Shown: positions 35,535-45,526, numbered from the stretch's first letter. The stretch: DNA of 64,000 nt from HT1-32 sp040219025 (GCA_040219025.1 JAVJTE010000007.1:123018-187017); one strand, 5' to 3'. Notes: a model not told the origin generated them from the sequence alone. A program made the numbers and translations.

Positions 35535-36131
35535 ATGACACAGAACGGTTATCATCTGGTTCTTGCTTCCGCCTCGCCACGACGCCTCGATCTGTTGCGC
35601 CAGATCGGTGTCGAGCCGACATCTGTCGCACCCGCCGCGATTGACGAAGCGCCCGGAAAGAACGAACTGCCGCCGCGGACAGCCCGCAGGCTGGCCATCG
35701 AAAAGGCCGAAGCCGTCGCCGCGTCCCGTCAGGGTGCCTACGTTCTGGCAGCAGATACCGTCGTTGCCTGTGGCCGTCGCAATCTCGGCAAACCGGCTGA
35801 CGCCGCCGAAGCCCGCAAATTCCTTGAACTGCTGTCCGGACGCCGTCACCGGGTGCATGGTGGTATCGCACTGATTGGCCCCGACGGCCGCCGCCTTGAC
35901 CGGCTGATTACCACCCAGGTCACCTTCAAGCGGCTCAGCGTCGATGATATCGACTGGTATCTCGCCAGCGGTGAGTGGCAGGGCAAAGCCGGCGGTTACG
36001 CAATTCAGGGCCTCGGTGGCGGGCTGATACGCACGCTGAACGGCAGCTACACGAATGTTGTCGGACTGTCGCTTTTTGATGTCCGCAACATGCTCGATGG
36101 CTTGGGATGGCCGGTCCGTGGCGGCGTCTGA
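35535..36131 (+). CDS. maf: Maf family nucleoside-triphosphate pyrophosphatase
   Basis: 198 residues from ATG 35535. It hydrolyses non-canonical or excess NTPs to NMPs. The Maf signature LVLASASPRRLDLL opens the protein, VLAADTVVACGRRNLGKP holds the catalytic Asp and GGYAIQGLGGGLI lies near the end. It overlaps the probable rng start by 14 bp. The maf-rng-yacG order is conserved in alphaproteobacteria. Confidence 0.95.
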   Translation: MTQNGYHLVLASASPRRLDLLRQIGVEPTSVAPAAIDEAPGKNELPPRTARRLAIEKAEAVAASRQGAYVLAADTVVACGRRNLGKPADAAEARKFLELLSGRRHRVHGGIALIGPDGRRLDRLITTQVTFKRLSVDDIDWYLASGEWQGKAGGYAIQGLGGGLIRTLNGSYTNVVGLSLFDVRNMLDGLGWPVRGGV

Positions 36132-37533
36132 CCGCCATCTCCTGATCGAACGCAATCCCGGCGAATGGCGTCTGGCGATTCTCGACGATGGCCGGCTGGA
36201 TGACCTCGTCATTGAGCGGGACCACGAACCCTCCGGCGTCGGCGATATTCTGCTGGGCCGGGTGCGTGCTGTCCTGCCGGGACTCAAAGCGGCCTTCATT
36301 GATATCGGACAGGAAGCTGACGGCTTTCTGCCGCAACAGGATGCGCGCTGGCTGACGCCTGATAAACCTGACGCCGCGATCACGGCACTGGTCCGGGAAG
36401 GTCAGGCGCTGCTGCTTCAGGTTCAGCGCGATGCAGAGAGCAGCAAGGGACCGCGCCTGACCGCCGATATCGGCCTTGGTGGGCGGCTTCTGGTTTTCCG
36501 CCCCCGCGGCACTGATGTTCAGCTCTCGCGGAAGATCACCGCTGATGAAACCCGCACCCGGCTTCAGGACAGCCTGACCGGACTTGCCGGAGACCGGGGC
36601 TGGATCGTCCGGACAGAGGCCGCCACTGCCGATTCCGATCAGGTTGTGCAGGAGGCCGAAGAACTGATCCGGAAATGGCAGGATATCGGGGACAGGGCCG
36701 GAAACCTGAAAGCACCGGCTGTGCTGGACAGCCCGAACAAGGGCCTGGCCGGGTGCCTGCAACGCCTGGGTCTGGCCGGTGTTACCCGTATAACGGTCGA
36801 CGGTGATGCGACCGCCGCCGCCTTGCAGGACATCCGTCCGGCCAGTGATATCCCGGTTGGCATCTGCCGGACAGCCGGCGGCCCGCTGGAAACCGGCGGT
36901 GCGGACGCGCAGATCGAGATGCTGACCGGCGCGGAGGCACCGCTTGCCGGGGGCGGGCTGATCCGCATCGAACGGACAGCCGCGGCCACCACCATTGATG
37001 TTGATACGGCGGCAGCAAGTGGCGGCAATGGTACGCCCGCACGGCACCGGGTCAACGAGGCGGCGGCCCGCGAAATTCCGCGCCAGCTGCGGCTGCGCAA
37101 TATCGGCGGGGTGATTCTGATCGATTTCATTCTCGACCGGGACCGCAAACCGGCCGACAGCATCATCACCAGCCTCAGGGCCGGGTTCCGCCAGGACCCT
37201 GAACAGCCGCATGTCACCGGCCTCACCCCGTCGGGGCTGGTCGAGGTGGTCCGGCGACGTTCAGGACCGACGCTGACCGAGCGTCTGACCTCACCGGGGC
37301 GGGCGACGCCATCACCTGTCACGATGGCACTCGACGCGTTGAAAAGCGTTTTGCGGCAGGTGCGCTCTGATCCCTCATTCCGGCCAACCCTGCGAGCAGA
37401 GCGCCGGATCATTGATCTGTATCGTGGCGATCTGGCGGGGGCCTTGCAGGAAACTGAACGCGCCTTAAAGTTCCCTCTGCCGTTGTCCGTTGACGATCAG
37501 TCTGTCGGGCGCATCGAAATCGATCAGATCTGA
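36118..37533 (+). CDS. rng: Ribonuclease E/G family protein
   Basis: About 471 residues if started at GTG 36118, which has GGGATGG eight bases upstream; ATG 36097 is an alternative. An S1-like domain is inserted near the start (GDILLGRVRAVLPGLKAAFIDIGQEADGFL). The catalytic core shows the two magnesium Asp positions, in ATTIDVDT and GGVILIDFI, and the helix AREIPRQLRLRNIGG. It lacks the long C-terminal degradosome scaffold of RNase E and lacks a CPxC zinc link, so it is RNase G-like. It probably acts in rRNA maturation or mRNA decay. Confidence 0.92.
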   Translation: MAASDRHLLIERNPGEWRLAILDDGRLDDLVIERDHEPSGVGDILLGRVRAVLPGLKAAFIDIGQEADGFLPQQDARWLTPDKPDAAITALVREGQALLLQVQRDAESSKGPRLTADIGLGGRLLVFRPRGTDVQLSRKITADETRTRLQDSLTGLAGDRGWIVRTEAATADSDQVVQEAEELIRKWQDIGDRAGNLKAPAVLDSPNKGLAGCLQRLGLAGVTRITVDGDATAAALQDIRPASDIPVGICRTAGGPLETGGADAQIEMLTGAEAPLAGGGLIRIERTAAATTIDVDTAAASGGNGTPARHRVNEAAAREIPRQLRLRNIGGVILIDFILDRDRKPADSIITSLRAGFRQDPEQPHVTGLTPSGLVEVVRRRSGPTLTERLTSPGRATPSPVTMALDALKSVLRQVRSDPSFRPTLRAERRIIDLYRGDLAGALQETERALKFPLPLSVDDQSVGRIEIDQI

Positions 37534-37541
37534 AGGAAGTC

Positions 37542-37715
37542 ATGGCATCCAGAAAATGTCCGACCTGTGGCAAGGTCACCCGTCCGAAATTCCGCCCGTT
37601 CTGCTCCCGGCGTTGCGCAGATATCGACCTCGGCAAATGGCTGAAAGAAGACTATCGACTGCCCAGCGAGGACGAAACGGACAGCGATGAATGGGATGGC
37701 GGCGAAAACCGTTAA
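37542..37715 (+). CDS. yacG: DNA gyrase inhibitor YacG (zinc protein)
   Basis: 57 residues, starting eight bases after the rng stop with GAAGGAAG upstream. It has the four zinc cysteines CPTCGK and FCSRRCADIDLGKWL, followed by an acidic tail (SEDETDSDEWDGG). YacG binds GyrB and blocks gyrase DNA binding. Length and motifs are standard. Confidence 0.95.
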   Translation: MASRKCPTCGKVTRPKFRPFCSRRCADIDLGKWLKEDYRLPSEDETDSDEWDGGENR

Positions 37716-37835
37716 GCCGGTCAAAAATCACCTGTTTCAGCAGCCTGAGGCAGGTGATTTTTAATCACCGAACCGTGCTGGACAGCCCCGCCAGCCTCAA
37801 CTATAAACGCCGCTCGCCTGTTTCTGACAGGCCGT

Positions 37836-37911
37836 GCCCAGGTAGCTCAGTTGGTAGAGCACGTGACTGAAAATCATGGTGTCGGTGGTTCGATTCCGCC
37901 CCTGGGCACCA
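37836..37911 (+). tRNA. tRNA-Phe (GAA)
   Basis: 76 bases including an encoded CCA. The acceptor GCCCAGG pairs with CCTGGGC (37901-37907), and the D-arm AGCTCAGTTGGTAGAGC is present. The anticodon loop CTGAAAA sits in a CGTGA/TCATG stem, giving GAA. The T-loop GTTCGATTC is standard. A duplicated 184-bp block begins 120 bases downstream. Confidence 0.97.
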
Positions 37912-38030
37912 CTTTTCTTCGCAAGGCGAAGGAAACAACAAATCCACACCCTGTCAGCCAGCGATCCCTGCATCGCAGAAACGCCGGTCCTCTGGGCTGT
38001 GAGAACAGATAACCAGCCTATCGCAACGTC

Positions 38031-38214
38031 ATCGGCAACCCGGGAGATACAGGTGATGAAACAGACCCCGACAAGACTGGTAAAGCCCAGAGACCCGAGC
38101 TGGCGCGTCCGGCGGGCACTGGGCCACAAAGTGGTTGAGGACAAGAACCGCTACAGCCGCAAGACCAAACACCGAAAAGACCTCCGCAAAGACGGAGGTT
38201 TTTTTATGCCCGGA
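38031..38214 (+). repeat. 184-bp direct repeat, copy 1
   Basis: Near-identical to 39940-40123, with only three mismatches seen (at 38034, 38055 and 38099), all in the first 70 bases. It contains the ribosome site, the small arfA-like ORF and its internal terminator. Similarity stops sharply after ATGCCCGGA. The two copies flank an A+T-rich histidine kinase gene. Confidence 0.95.
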
Positions 38215-38280
38215 CAGGGGACCCTCTCTGCCGCCTGGCCGACAGCCATAAGCAGACATCCACAACCTCTCCTGATTTAA
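38056..38280 (+). CDS. ArfA-like small basic protein with terminator inside the frame (copy 1)
   Basis: The frame to the first stop is 74 codons, but an intrinsic terminator covers codons 42-50. A terminated transcript would therefore have no stop codon and encode about 50 residues ending in GGFF. The peptide is strongly basic: a start with KPRDPSWRVRRAL, then HKVVEDKNRYSRKTKHRKD. The last part resembles the ArfA C-terminal pattern R-V-E...K...G-S-Y-x-R-K-x-K-H. ArfA of gamma- and betaproteobacteria rescues stalled ribosomes with RF2 and is itself made from non-stop mRNA, by RNase III cutting or a terminator in the gene. I infer the same design here. Identity with ArfA is not proven. Confidence 0.6.
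   Translation: MKQTPTRLVKPRDPSWRVRRALGHKVVEDKNRYSRKTKHRKDLRKDGGFFMPGQGTLSAAWPTAISRHPQPLLI
38179..38205 (+). terminator. Intrinsic terminator inside the arfA-like frame (copy 1)
   Basis: ACCTCCG (38180-38186) pairs with CGGAGGT (38193-38199) around CAAAGA, followed by seven T (38199-38205), with AAAAG upstream. It lies in the coding frame of the small ORF, 75 bases before its stop codon. Confidence 0.9.
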
Positions 38281-38367
38281 GATCACCGCCAGGCAACAAC
38301 CGAAACCAGTTAGTGAGTTTGAATACGAAGCATGATACAGGTTTAACGTGTTAACCGGAAACTGGCG

Positions 38368-39900
38368 ATGTTAATGCAGGTGCAGGATAGTGCCCCGCTT
38401 CATTCATGGTGGGAGATCATTGCAATAGATATCTTGATCATTCTGATTGCATGTATCGCTACACGCTCACTTTTCAAAAAACGCGAATTCCTTGCTCTCG
38501 ACAAGTCATTTATCGGATTGGGAGTACTGACATTTGGCATATGGTTTCTAACATCAATATATGTACTTGATTTATTTTTTACCGCAATTGGGAATATTAT
38601 ATTTGGTCAGTCTGCTGCCCTCCAATTTCTTCAGAATCTCCATACTACATACAGCTGGTATATAAAAATCATCTCTGTACCAATATTGTTTCTCGGCGTG
38701 TATCTGACAGTCACAAAGTTGACTCATCTGATATCTCTTGCAGAGAAAAACCGCGTCGAACGCTTAACAAGTGAGAATTTATTACAATCGATTTTCGACA
38801 ACATACCACTCGGCATCATAATTAAAGATCATAATCAGCATATCGAGACTGCCAACCGTACTTATCTGGACTGGTATGGATTAAATAAAAAAGATCTGAT
38901 TGGTCGCCAGACAAACCGGGCGTCATCTTTCATAAACAAACAGCACATTTCCCTGGCTCAGGAACTGGAATTACTGACTTTGAAAAATGGGACAACGCAC
39001 TCGCACGAAATCAAGCGGGTTTTTGCGAACGGTGAAACCCACACTCTGAGAGTGAATAAATTTCCGGTGCTTAATGAGGCTGGCGAAGTTTCAAAAGTCG
39101 GGTCAGTCAGCATTGATCTGACTGAATTGTTGAATGCCAAGAACGATACAGAAGCTGCTTTGAGAGTCGCAGAAGAAGCAAACATGGCAAAATCGCAGTT
39201 TCTGGCGACTATGAGTCATGAGTTGCGAACACCACTGAATGCTATCATCGGATATAGCGAGTTAATGAATCAGAACGTGTTTGGGCCGATGAACAACCTG
39301 AAATATGAAGAATATTCACGCGACATATATGAAAGCGGAATTCATTTACTGGACCTGGTCAGCGATATTCTAGATATCAGTGTGATAGAATCAGGAAATC
39401 AGGAACTGTTTTTTGAAGAATGCAATCCGGTTGATATTTTAACCGAATGCGAGACAATAATAAAAAATCAACTAATAAAACAAAATATAACTTTTTCAAA
39501 AACTATAGAAAACAAACTTGAGAAATTTTGTGCTGACGCAAGATCTGTAAAACAAATAATCCTTAATATATTATCCAATTCGATCAAATTCAACAAACCA
39601 CATGGCTCAATTCATTTAGAGGCCAAAAATTCTGGCCGCTGGTTAATCATCACGATCAGCGATACCGGCCAGGGTATTTCAAAAGAACACCTGAACACGA
39701 TTACCACACCATTTTACCGTGCCAATGATAATCCGCTTTTAGCGCAGCCCGGCGTGGGCCTGGGGCTTTCGATCGTCTCATCCCTGATAAAGTCGCATGC
39801 CGGAAAACTTGATATCCAGAGTGAACTGGATGTTGGAACGACCATTAAAGTCTCGCTTCCATTAAACCGGGAACGTCTGGAAGTCAGAAACTCCGCCTGA
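38368..39900 (+). CDS. Membrane-bound PAS-domain sensor histidine kinase, A+T-rich
   Basis: 510 residues. Three membrane segments (about residues 15-32, 48-75 and 97-118) lead into a PAS domain (about 137-255, NIPLGIIIKDHNQHIETANRTYLDWYGL). HisKA follows with the phospho-acceptor His in FLATMSHELRTPLNAIIGYSELMN and a HATPase domain with NILSNSIKFN, SDTGQGIS and PGVGLGLSIV. No response regulator gene is adjacent, so it is an orphan kinase. Its base composition is clearly lower in G+C than all neighbours, and Asn, Lys and Ile are frequent. With the flanking direct repeats this indicates acquisition by transfer. An imperfect palindrome GGTTTAACGTGTTAACC at 38340 precedes it. Confidence 0.93.
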   Translation: MLMQVQDSAPLHSWWEIIAIDILIILIACIATRSLFKKREFLALDKSFIGLGVLTFGIWFLTSIYVLDLFFTAIGNIIFGQSAALQFLQNLHTTYSWYIKIISVPILFLGVYLTVTKLTHLISLAEKNRVERLTSENLLQSIFDNIPLGIIIKDHNQHIETANRTYLDWYGLNKKDLIGRQTNRASSFINKQHISLAQELELLTLKNGTTHSHEIKRVFANGETHTLRVNKFPVLNEAGEVSKVGSVSIDLTELLNAKNDTEAALRVAEEANMAKSQFLATMSHELRTPLNAIIGYSELMNQNVFGPMNNLKYEEYSRDIYESGIHLLDLVSDILDISVIESGNQELFFEECNPVDILTECETIIKNQLIKQNITFSKTIENKLEKFCADARSVKQIILNILSNSIKFNKPHGSIHLEAKNSGRWLIITISDTGQGISKEHLNTITTPFYRANDNPLLAQPGVGLGLSIVSSLIKSHAGKLDIQSELDVGTTIKVSLPLNRERLEVRNSA

Positions 39901-39939
39901 ACAGGACGGGCCAGTGTGAAAAACCGGCAGTCCCGGGAG

Positions 39940-40123
39940 ATCAGCAACCCGGGAGATACAGGTCATGAAACAGACCCCGACAAGACTGGTAAAGCCCGGA
40001 GACCCGAGCTGGCGCGTCCGGCGGGCACTGGGCCACAAAGTGGTTGAGGACAAGAACCGCTACAGCCGCAAGACCAAACACCGAAAAGACCTCCGCAAAG
40101 ACGGAGGTTTTTTTATGCCCGGA
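39940..40123 (+). repeat. 184-bp direct repeat, copy 2
   Basis: Second copy of the block at 38031-38214, same orientation, offset 1909 bp. The terminator and the last 110 bases are identical. Confidence 0.95.
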
Positions 40124-40165
40124 GGAGAAATTTTGACCAGAACTGCCGGTCCAGACGAAATGTAA
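39965..40165 (+). CDS. ArfA-like small basic protein with terminator inside the frame (copy 2)
   Basis: The frame to the stop is 66 codons. The first 53 residues match copy 1 except Arg12 to Gly (KPGDPSW). It again runs through an intrinsic terminator at codons 42-50, so the predicted product is the same roughly 50-residue non-stop peptide. Past the repeat the frames differ completely (GEILTRTAG here), which argues that the region after the terminator is not part of the functional gene. ATG 39965 is 17 bases after GGGAG. Both copies look intact; which is ancestral cannot be told. Confidence 0.6.
   Translation: MKQTPTRLVKPGDPSWRVRRALGHKVVEDKNRYSRKTKHRKDLRKDGGFFMPGGEILTRTAGPDEM
40088..40114 (+). 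terminator. Intrinsic terminator inside the arfA-like frame (copy 2)
   Basis: Identical stem, loop and T tract to the copy-1 terminator, again inside the reading frame and upstream of the stop codon at 40163-40165. Confidence 0.9.
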
Positions 40166-40250
40166 CATGTCATCCCGGCGCAAGGCCCGGACCCGGGATA
40201 ACGATCACCGGGTGCCACGGCTGGGTCCCGTCAGTCGACGGGATGACATG
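40166..40250. repeat. Dispersed palindromic intergenic repeat, family B (copy 1)
   Basis: Begins CATGTCATCCCGGCG and ends CGGGATGACATG, so the ends are inverted repeats, with GC-rich partial hairpins inside. The same ends occur at 55760-55845. It starts immediately after the stop of arfA-like copy 2. Confidence 0.82.
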
Positions 40251-40281
40251 GATTGAGTTGCACAGGGTCGTTGCGGAACTG

Positions 40282-41283
40282 TTACTCGTCTTCGGATCGG
40301 GTCCTGCGGGCGGCGGCGCTGTCGCCGATCCCTTCGCGCGCGCCCAGTGAGCCGACACCGGGGGTGCTGCTGCCGGGAGCGGCTTCCTGCTTTCGGCGGG
40401 CTTCCCGGCGGGCGATATAGAGGGTTGAGCCGATGATCACGGCACTTCCGGCCCAGGTCCAGGCGTCGGGGGCTTCGGCAAAAACGAAATAGCCGACCGC
40501 CCCGGCCAGAACCAGCCGGATATAATCGAATGGCGAGACCGCTGTTGCTTCGCCGACCCGGTAGGCACGAATCACCATATACTGGGCCCCCGCACCACAG
40601 GCCCCCATGAAGCCGAACCAGAAAAGCTGTTCCAGCGAGGGCTGCTGCCAGACAAAGGCAGCGGGAATCAGCGAGACCACCGTGGCAATGATCCCGAACC
40701 AGGCGGAGATCGTCAGCGGGCGCTCTGTGGTGGTCAGCCGTTTGATGACGACATGCACACAGGCCACGGTCATCGCCCCGAACAAAGCCACGAGGGCCGC
40801 AATGCTGATGGCATCCTCTCCCGGTCGCAGAATCAGGATCACCCCAATGAAGCCGACGGCTGTCGCCGACCAGCGCCGGACGCGCACGACCTCATGCAGG
40901 AACAGCACGGCCAGCGGAATAAGGAACAGCGGCCGGGCAAAGGACAACGACACCGCATCCGCCAGCGGCAGGTTCACAAAGGCGTAAAAGCCGCAGAACA
41001 TGGCCACCAGACCCAGGCTGACCCGCAGCAGATGCAGCGGAAACCGGTCGGTGCGGATGACCGACCAGCCGCCTTCACGGATGATGAAAGGCAGCAGGCT
41101 GAGCAGGTGAAACAGGCAGCGGAAGAAGACGATCTGCATGCTGTCGAAATGCTGGCCCATCGTCTTGATGGTGGTCGCCATCATGGTGAAGATCACCGTC
41201 GACAGCATGATCCAGATGGCACCACGGGTATTGCCGGGCAACGCCAGCCATCCCGCGCTGAAGGCTTTGCGGGTGAATGTCAC
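40282..41283 (-). CDS. EamA/RhaT family (DMT) transporter
   Basis: 333 residues with ten hydrophobic segments in two EamA repeats (residues about 20-155 and 165-300). The first contains GAIWIMLSTVIFTMMATTIKTM and the second AALVALFGAMTVACVHVVIKRL. The C-terminus is a hydrophilic tail rich in Arg and Ser. Members export amino acids, metabolites or riboflavin-like compounds; the substrate cannot be told. The gene is divergent from acetoacetate-CoA ligase. Confidence 0.92.
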   Translation of the reverse strand: MTFTRKAFSAGWLALPGNTRGAIWIMLSTVIFTMMATTIKTMGQHFDSMQIVFFRCLFHLLSLLPFIIREGGWSVIRTDRFPLHLLRVSLGLVAMFCGFYAFVNLPLADAVSLSFARPLFLIPLAVLFLHEVVRVRRWSATAVGFIGVILILRPGEDAISIAALVALFGAMTVACVHVVIKRLTTTERPLTISAWFGIIATVVSLIPAAFVWQQPSLEQLFWFGFMGACGAGAQYMVIRAYRVGEATAVSPFDYIRLVLAGAVGYFVFAEAPDAWTWAGSAVIIGSTLYIARREARRKQEAAPGSSTPGVGSLGAREGIGDSAAARRTRSEDE

Positions 41284-41459
41284 AGAGGTGCGGGCCGGTC
41301 AGTGAAGCAGAGAAGAATTTTCATTGTCCGTACATATCATGCCGGACAATGCTTTGTGCAGCACTCTTTGCCGTCATCTGTGCGAGCCTCGCTTTTGCAC
41401 CGCACAGGATTGCGTTAAAGATAGATCAGACCTGCCCCCAAGCTGGAGAGAAACAACCC

Positions 41460-43412
<1,953 letters not shown>

Positions 43413-43453
43413 GGATCGTCCGGAATTACCCGTTCAATTCGCATGACCAAAGC

Positions 43454-43490
43454 AAAACCGCCGACCACATGATCTGTGACCGGCGGTTTT
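43454..43490. terminator. Bidirectional terminator between acsA-like and lipoprotein genes
   Basis: AAAACCGCCG (43454-43463) pairs with CGGCGGTTTT (43481-43490). The A and T runs serve both convergent genes. Confidence 0.87.
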
Positions 43491-43517
43491 ACATAACCTC
43501 GGAAATCAGGTGCTGGC

Positions 43518-44645
43518 TCAGCGAACGTAGACGTGAACTTCGCTGGTGGCGGCTGCCGGGCTCGGCCGTGACGAGACCATGATGCGGTCAGACGGCAGAC
43601 CCATCTGGGTCAGCGAGCGGAGAACGCCATCGGCATTCTGCTTCGCCTGTGTGCTGCCGAGGGCCCGCTGGGCGTTACCGCCCTGACCCGGTGTGATGGC
43701 AACCAGTTCAAAGGTGGCGTTCGGACGCTGCGACAGGGCCTGGTTGACCGCATTGAACAGCGGCTGCTGATAGGCCACATCCGGCCGGTCGAAACGGATG
43801 ATCACCAGCGGGCGCGTGCCGCCGGTATCTGCCCGCGGCGTATAGCTCGGCTGTGCGGCCAGGCTTTTACCGTAGAGTTCGCCATTCTTGATCGAGACGG
43901 CCAGCGCCGTCATGTTCGCCCGCTCGGTGCCGATCTGGCCGTTCTGGCGGGTAATGTCGGTATTCACTTCGTTCAGCAGGCGCTCGATCAGGACGGTGGT
44001 GCGTTCCACCTCGTCCTCGACCAGAGCCAGTTGCTGATGATCTTCATCAACCGCACCAGACAGCGCCAGCGCCGCACGGGAACTGTCATGCAGATAGGCG
44101 GCCATGGTGGCATCAGCGGCGATACCCGTGGACAGGGCATTCAGCTGCGAGACACTGCCCTCAAGCTGTGACAGCTGGCCCTGTGCCTGATTCCACTGGG
44201 CGATCAGATTGGGATTGCCCGGCGTGGTGCCAACCTGCAACCGCGAGGTCACACCGGCGATGGAGGCATGATACTGACCGGAAATCGCCGCCATCTGGCC
44301 GCGGATCTGCTGCAACTGGTCGTTATGCGATCCGATGGAGGATTGCAGCTTCGACAGTTCGCCGCGCAATTCGCCGATCTTCTGCCCGACAAAGGTGCTC
44401 GAGGTCGCGGAATTGCCCAGCGAAGCCAGCTGTGATCCCTGTGAGGACGGCGGGACGGCATTACCACCCGGATATCCGCCACCGGGCGTTACCTGCCCCT
44501 GCGCCTGGGCGTTACCGGCCGGTGCATTTGGTGCCGCCGGGTCATTGGCGTCCAGCGAGGGAAACAGCGTGTCGGATGCATAGCTGCAGCCGACCAGCAA
44601 AAGAGCTGCGCTCAGCGCGATGGCGGGTGATTTCAGCGAGGCCAT
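43518..44645 (-). CDS. Coiled-coil lipoprotein with OmpA-like C-terminal part
   Basis: 375 residues from ATG 44645. The lipoprotein signal ends in VGCS. A Pro/Gly/Gln-rich linker (to about residue 75) leads to a long coiled coil (about 85-270, with KIGELRGELSKLQSSIGSHNDQLQQIRGQMAAI). The C-terminal 100 residues (LVIIRFDRPDVAYQQPLFNAVNQAL, then DGVLRSLTQMGLPSDRIMV, ending EVHVYVR) have the order of an OmpA peptidoglycan-binding domain but without the usual N-x-x-L-S-x-x-R-A signature. It may tether the envelope to the wall. Confidence 0.83.
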   Translation of the reverse strand: MASLKSPAIALSAALLLVGCSYASDTLFPSLDANDPAAPNAPAGNAQAQGQVTPGGGYPGGNAVPPSSQGSQLASLGNSATSSTFVGQKIGELRGELSKLQSSIGSHNDQLQQIRGQMAAISGQYHASIAGVTSRLQVGTTPGNPNLIAQWNQAQGQLSQLEGSVSQLNALSTGIAADATMAAYLHDSSRAALALSGAVDEDHQQLALVEDEVERTTVLIERLLNEVNTDITRQNGQIGTERANMTALAVSIKNGELYGKSLAAQPSYTPRADTGGTRPLVIIRFDRPDVAYQQPLFNAVNQALSQRPNATFELVAITPGQGGNAQRALGSTQAKQNADGVLRSLTQMGLPSDRIMVSSRPSPAAATSEVHVYVR

Positions 44646-44971
44646 TGGGTTCTTTTTCCCTTGGTCAGTGTCATTTGTCGGCAGTTCAGCCCGTTTGTCG
44701 GACCATACAGCAGTTTCACGCACAAAGAAATATGCGCTTGGTTTCCCTGTCAGTCGGCGAGGATAGTATCTGAACAGCATTTGCGCTACAAGACAAAGAG
44801 CAGGTAAACCAAGCCTTTGCGGCAATTCTGGTTAATGCTTTGTTACCTGCCCCGAAATGCTGCCCCGAACCTGCCGGTCCCCCCGATTTTTTCGCATCAT
44901 CGGCCTTGCCACACCCCGCCCCTTCCATTACAACCCCGCTCTCCGCGCAAGGCAACAAGCCTGCGGCGGCT
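44646..44971. other. Intergenic region upstream of the coiled-coil lipoprotein gene and tRNA-Arg
   Basis: 326 bp without a convincing coding frame. It holds the lipoprotein leader (AAGGGAAAAAGAA before the ATG), an imperfect inverted repeat (GCAGGTAA at 44804 with TTACCTGC at 44844) and the promoter region of tRNA-Arg. Confidence 0.55.
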
Positions 44972-45048
44972 GCGCCCGTAGCTCAACTGGATAGAGCGTC
45001 TGACTACGGATCAGGAGGTTGGGAGTTCGAATCTTCCCGGGCGCGCCA
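44972..45048 (+). tRNA. tRNA-Arg (ACG)
   Basis: 77 bases including CCA. The acceptor GCGCCCG pairs with CGGGCGC (45038-45044), and the D-arm is AGCTCAACTGGATAGAGC. The anticodon loop CTACGGA lies in a TCTGA/TCAGG stem, giving ACG (inosine-modified, reads CGN). The T-loop GTTCGAATC is standard. A decayed toxin-antitoxin module lies immediately downstream. Confidence 0.97.
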
Positions 45049-45105
45049 TTCTTTCTCCCGAAAGCTTACTGAAAATCAGCAAATCTCTGAATGAGCGCTG
45101 CCGCG

Positions 45106-45345
45106 TTATTTGAGACGATTACTGCCCAATACCCGCATGATATCAACATTGTTCGACTTTATCCGGTAGTAAACCGAATGCGACCTGAAGACTGCGCGTC
45201 TGTAGCCTTCCCGAATATATCCGACCTCCGGATATACAGCGGTCTCTCTGCGATCTGGTCAAATTGACGGAAAAGTCCGTCGAAATAACGACCCACCTGC
45301 TCCAGGCCAAAAGTCTCTGTCCCAAAGCGATAGATTGCCCTGCAT
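45106..45345 (-). pseudogene. parE-like toxin remnant (frameshifted)
   Basis: In one frame the minus strand reads IYRFGTETFGLEQVGRYFDG then QIAERPLY. From about 45236 a second frame continues YPEVGYIREGYRRAVFRSHS and VYYRIKSNNVDIMRVLG, ending at TAA 45106. Joined, this is the C-terminal two thirds of a ParE/RelE-fold toxin, including the conserved GYRR, HSVYYR and I-M-R-V-L-G elements. The frame change and stops in the N-terminal part show it is inactive. Confidence 0.85.
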
Positions 45346-45427
45346 CTTCCCCGGCATCCCGTGAGCGCCTATCGCGCACTGTCGCGCTTCAGGGCGTCCT
45401 GCACGCTTTAGCGGATATCTTCTTTGG

Positions 45428-45526
45428 TCAGATCTGTGAAGCCGCTGGTTTCAGATGGCCGGATGCGATCTGCGCCTGAATCCAGTCTTCCTGCTGTTCC
45501 GTAACCGTGATGCTTTTTTTGATCAT
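45428..45526 (-). pseudogene. parD-like antitoxin remnant (truncated)
   Basis: ATG 45526 begins MIKKSITVTEQQEDWIQAQI followed by ASGH, the ParD N-terminal ribbon-helix-helix. The frame then runs into a stop after 32 codons, where ParD proteins continue with an S-E-V-I/V-R-D helix. Broken sequence resembling the rest (QDALKRD) follows in another frame. It precedes the toxin remnant on the same strand, as in a parDE operon. Confidence 0.83.

Noticed and set aside
38031..40123. Direct repeats as attL/attR of an integrative element
   Set aside because: No integrase or transposase lies between them, the repeat includes a whole small gene rather than a tRNA 3' end, and 184 bp is too long for a target-site duplication. 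Recombination or segmental duplication is more likely.
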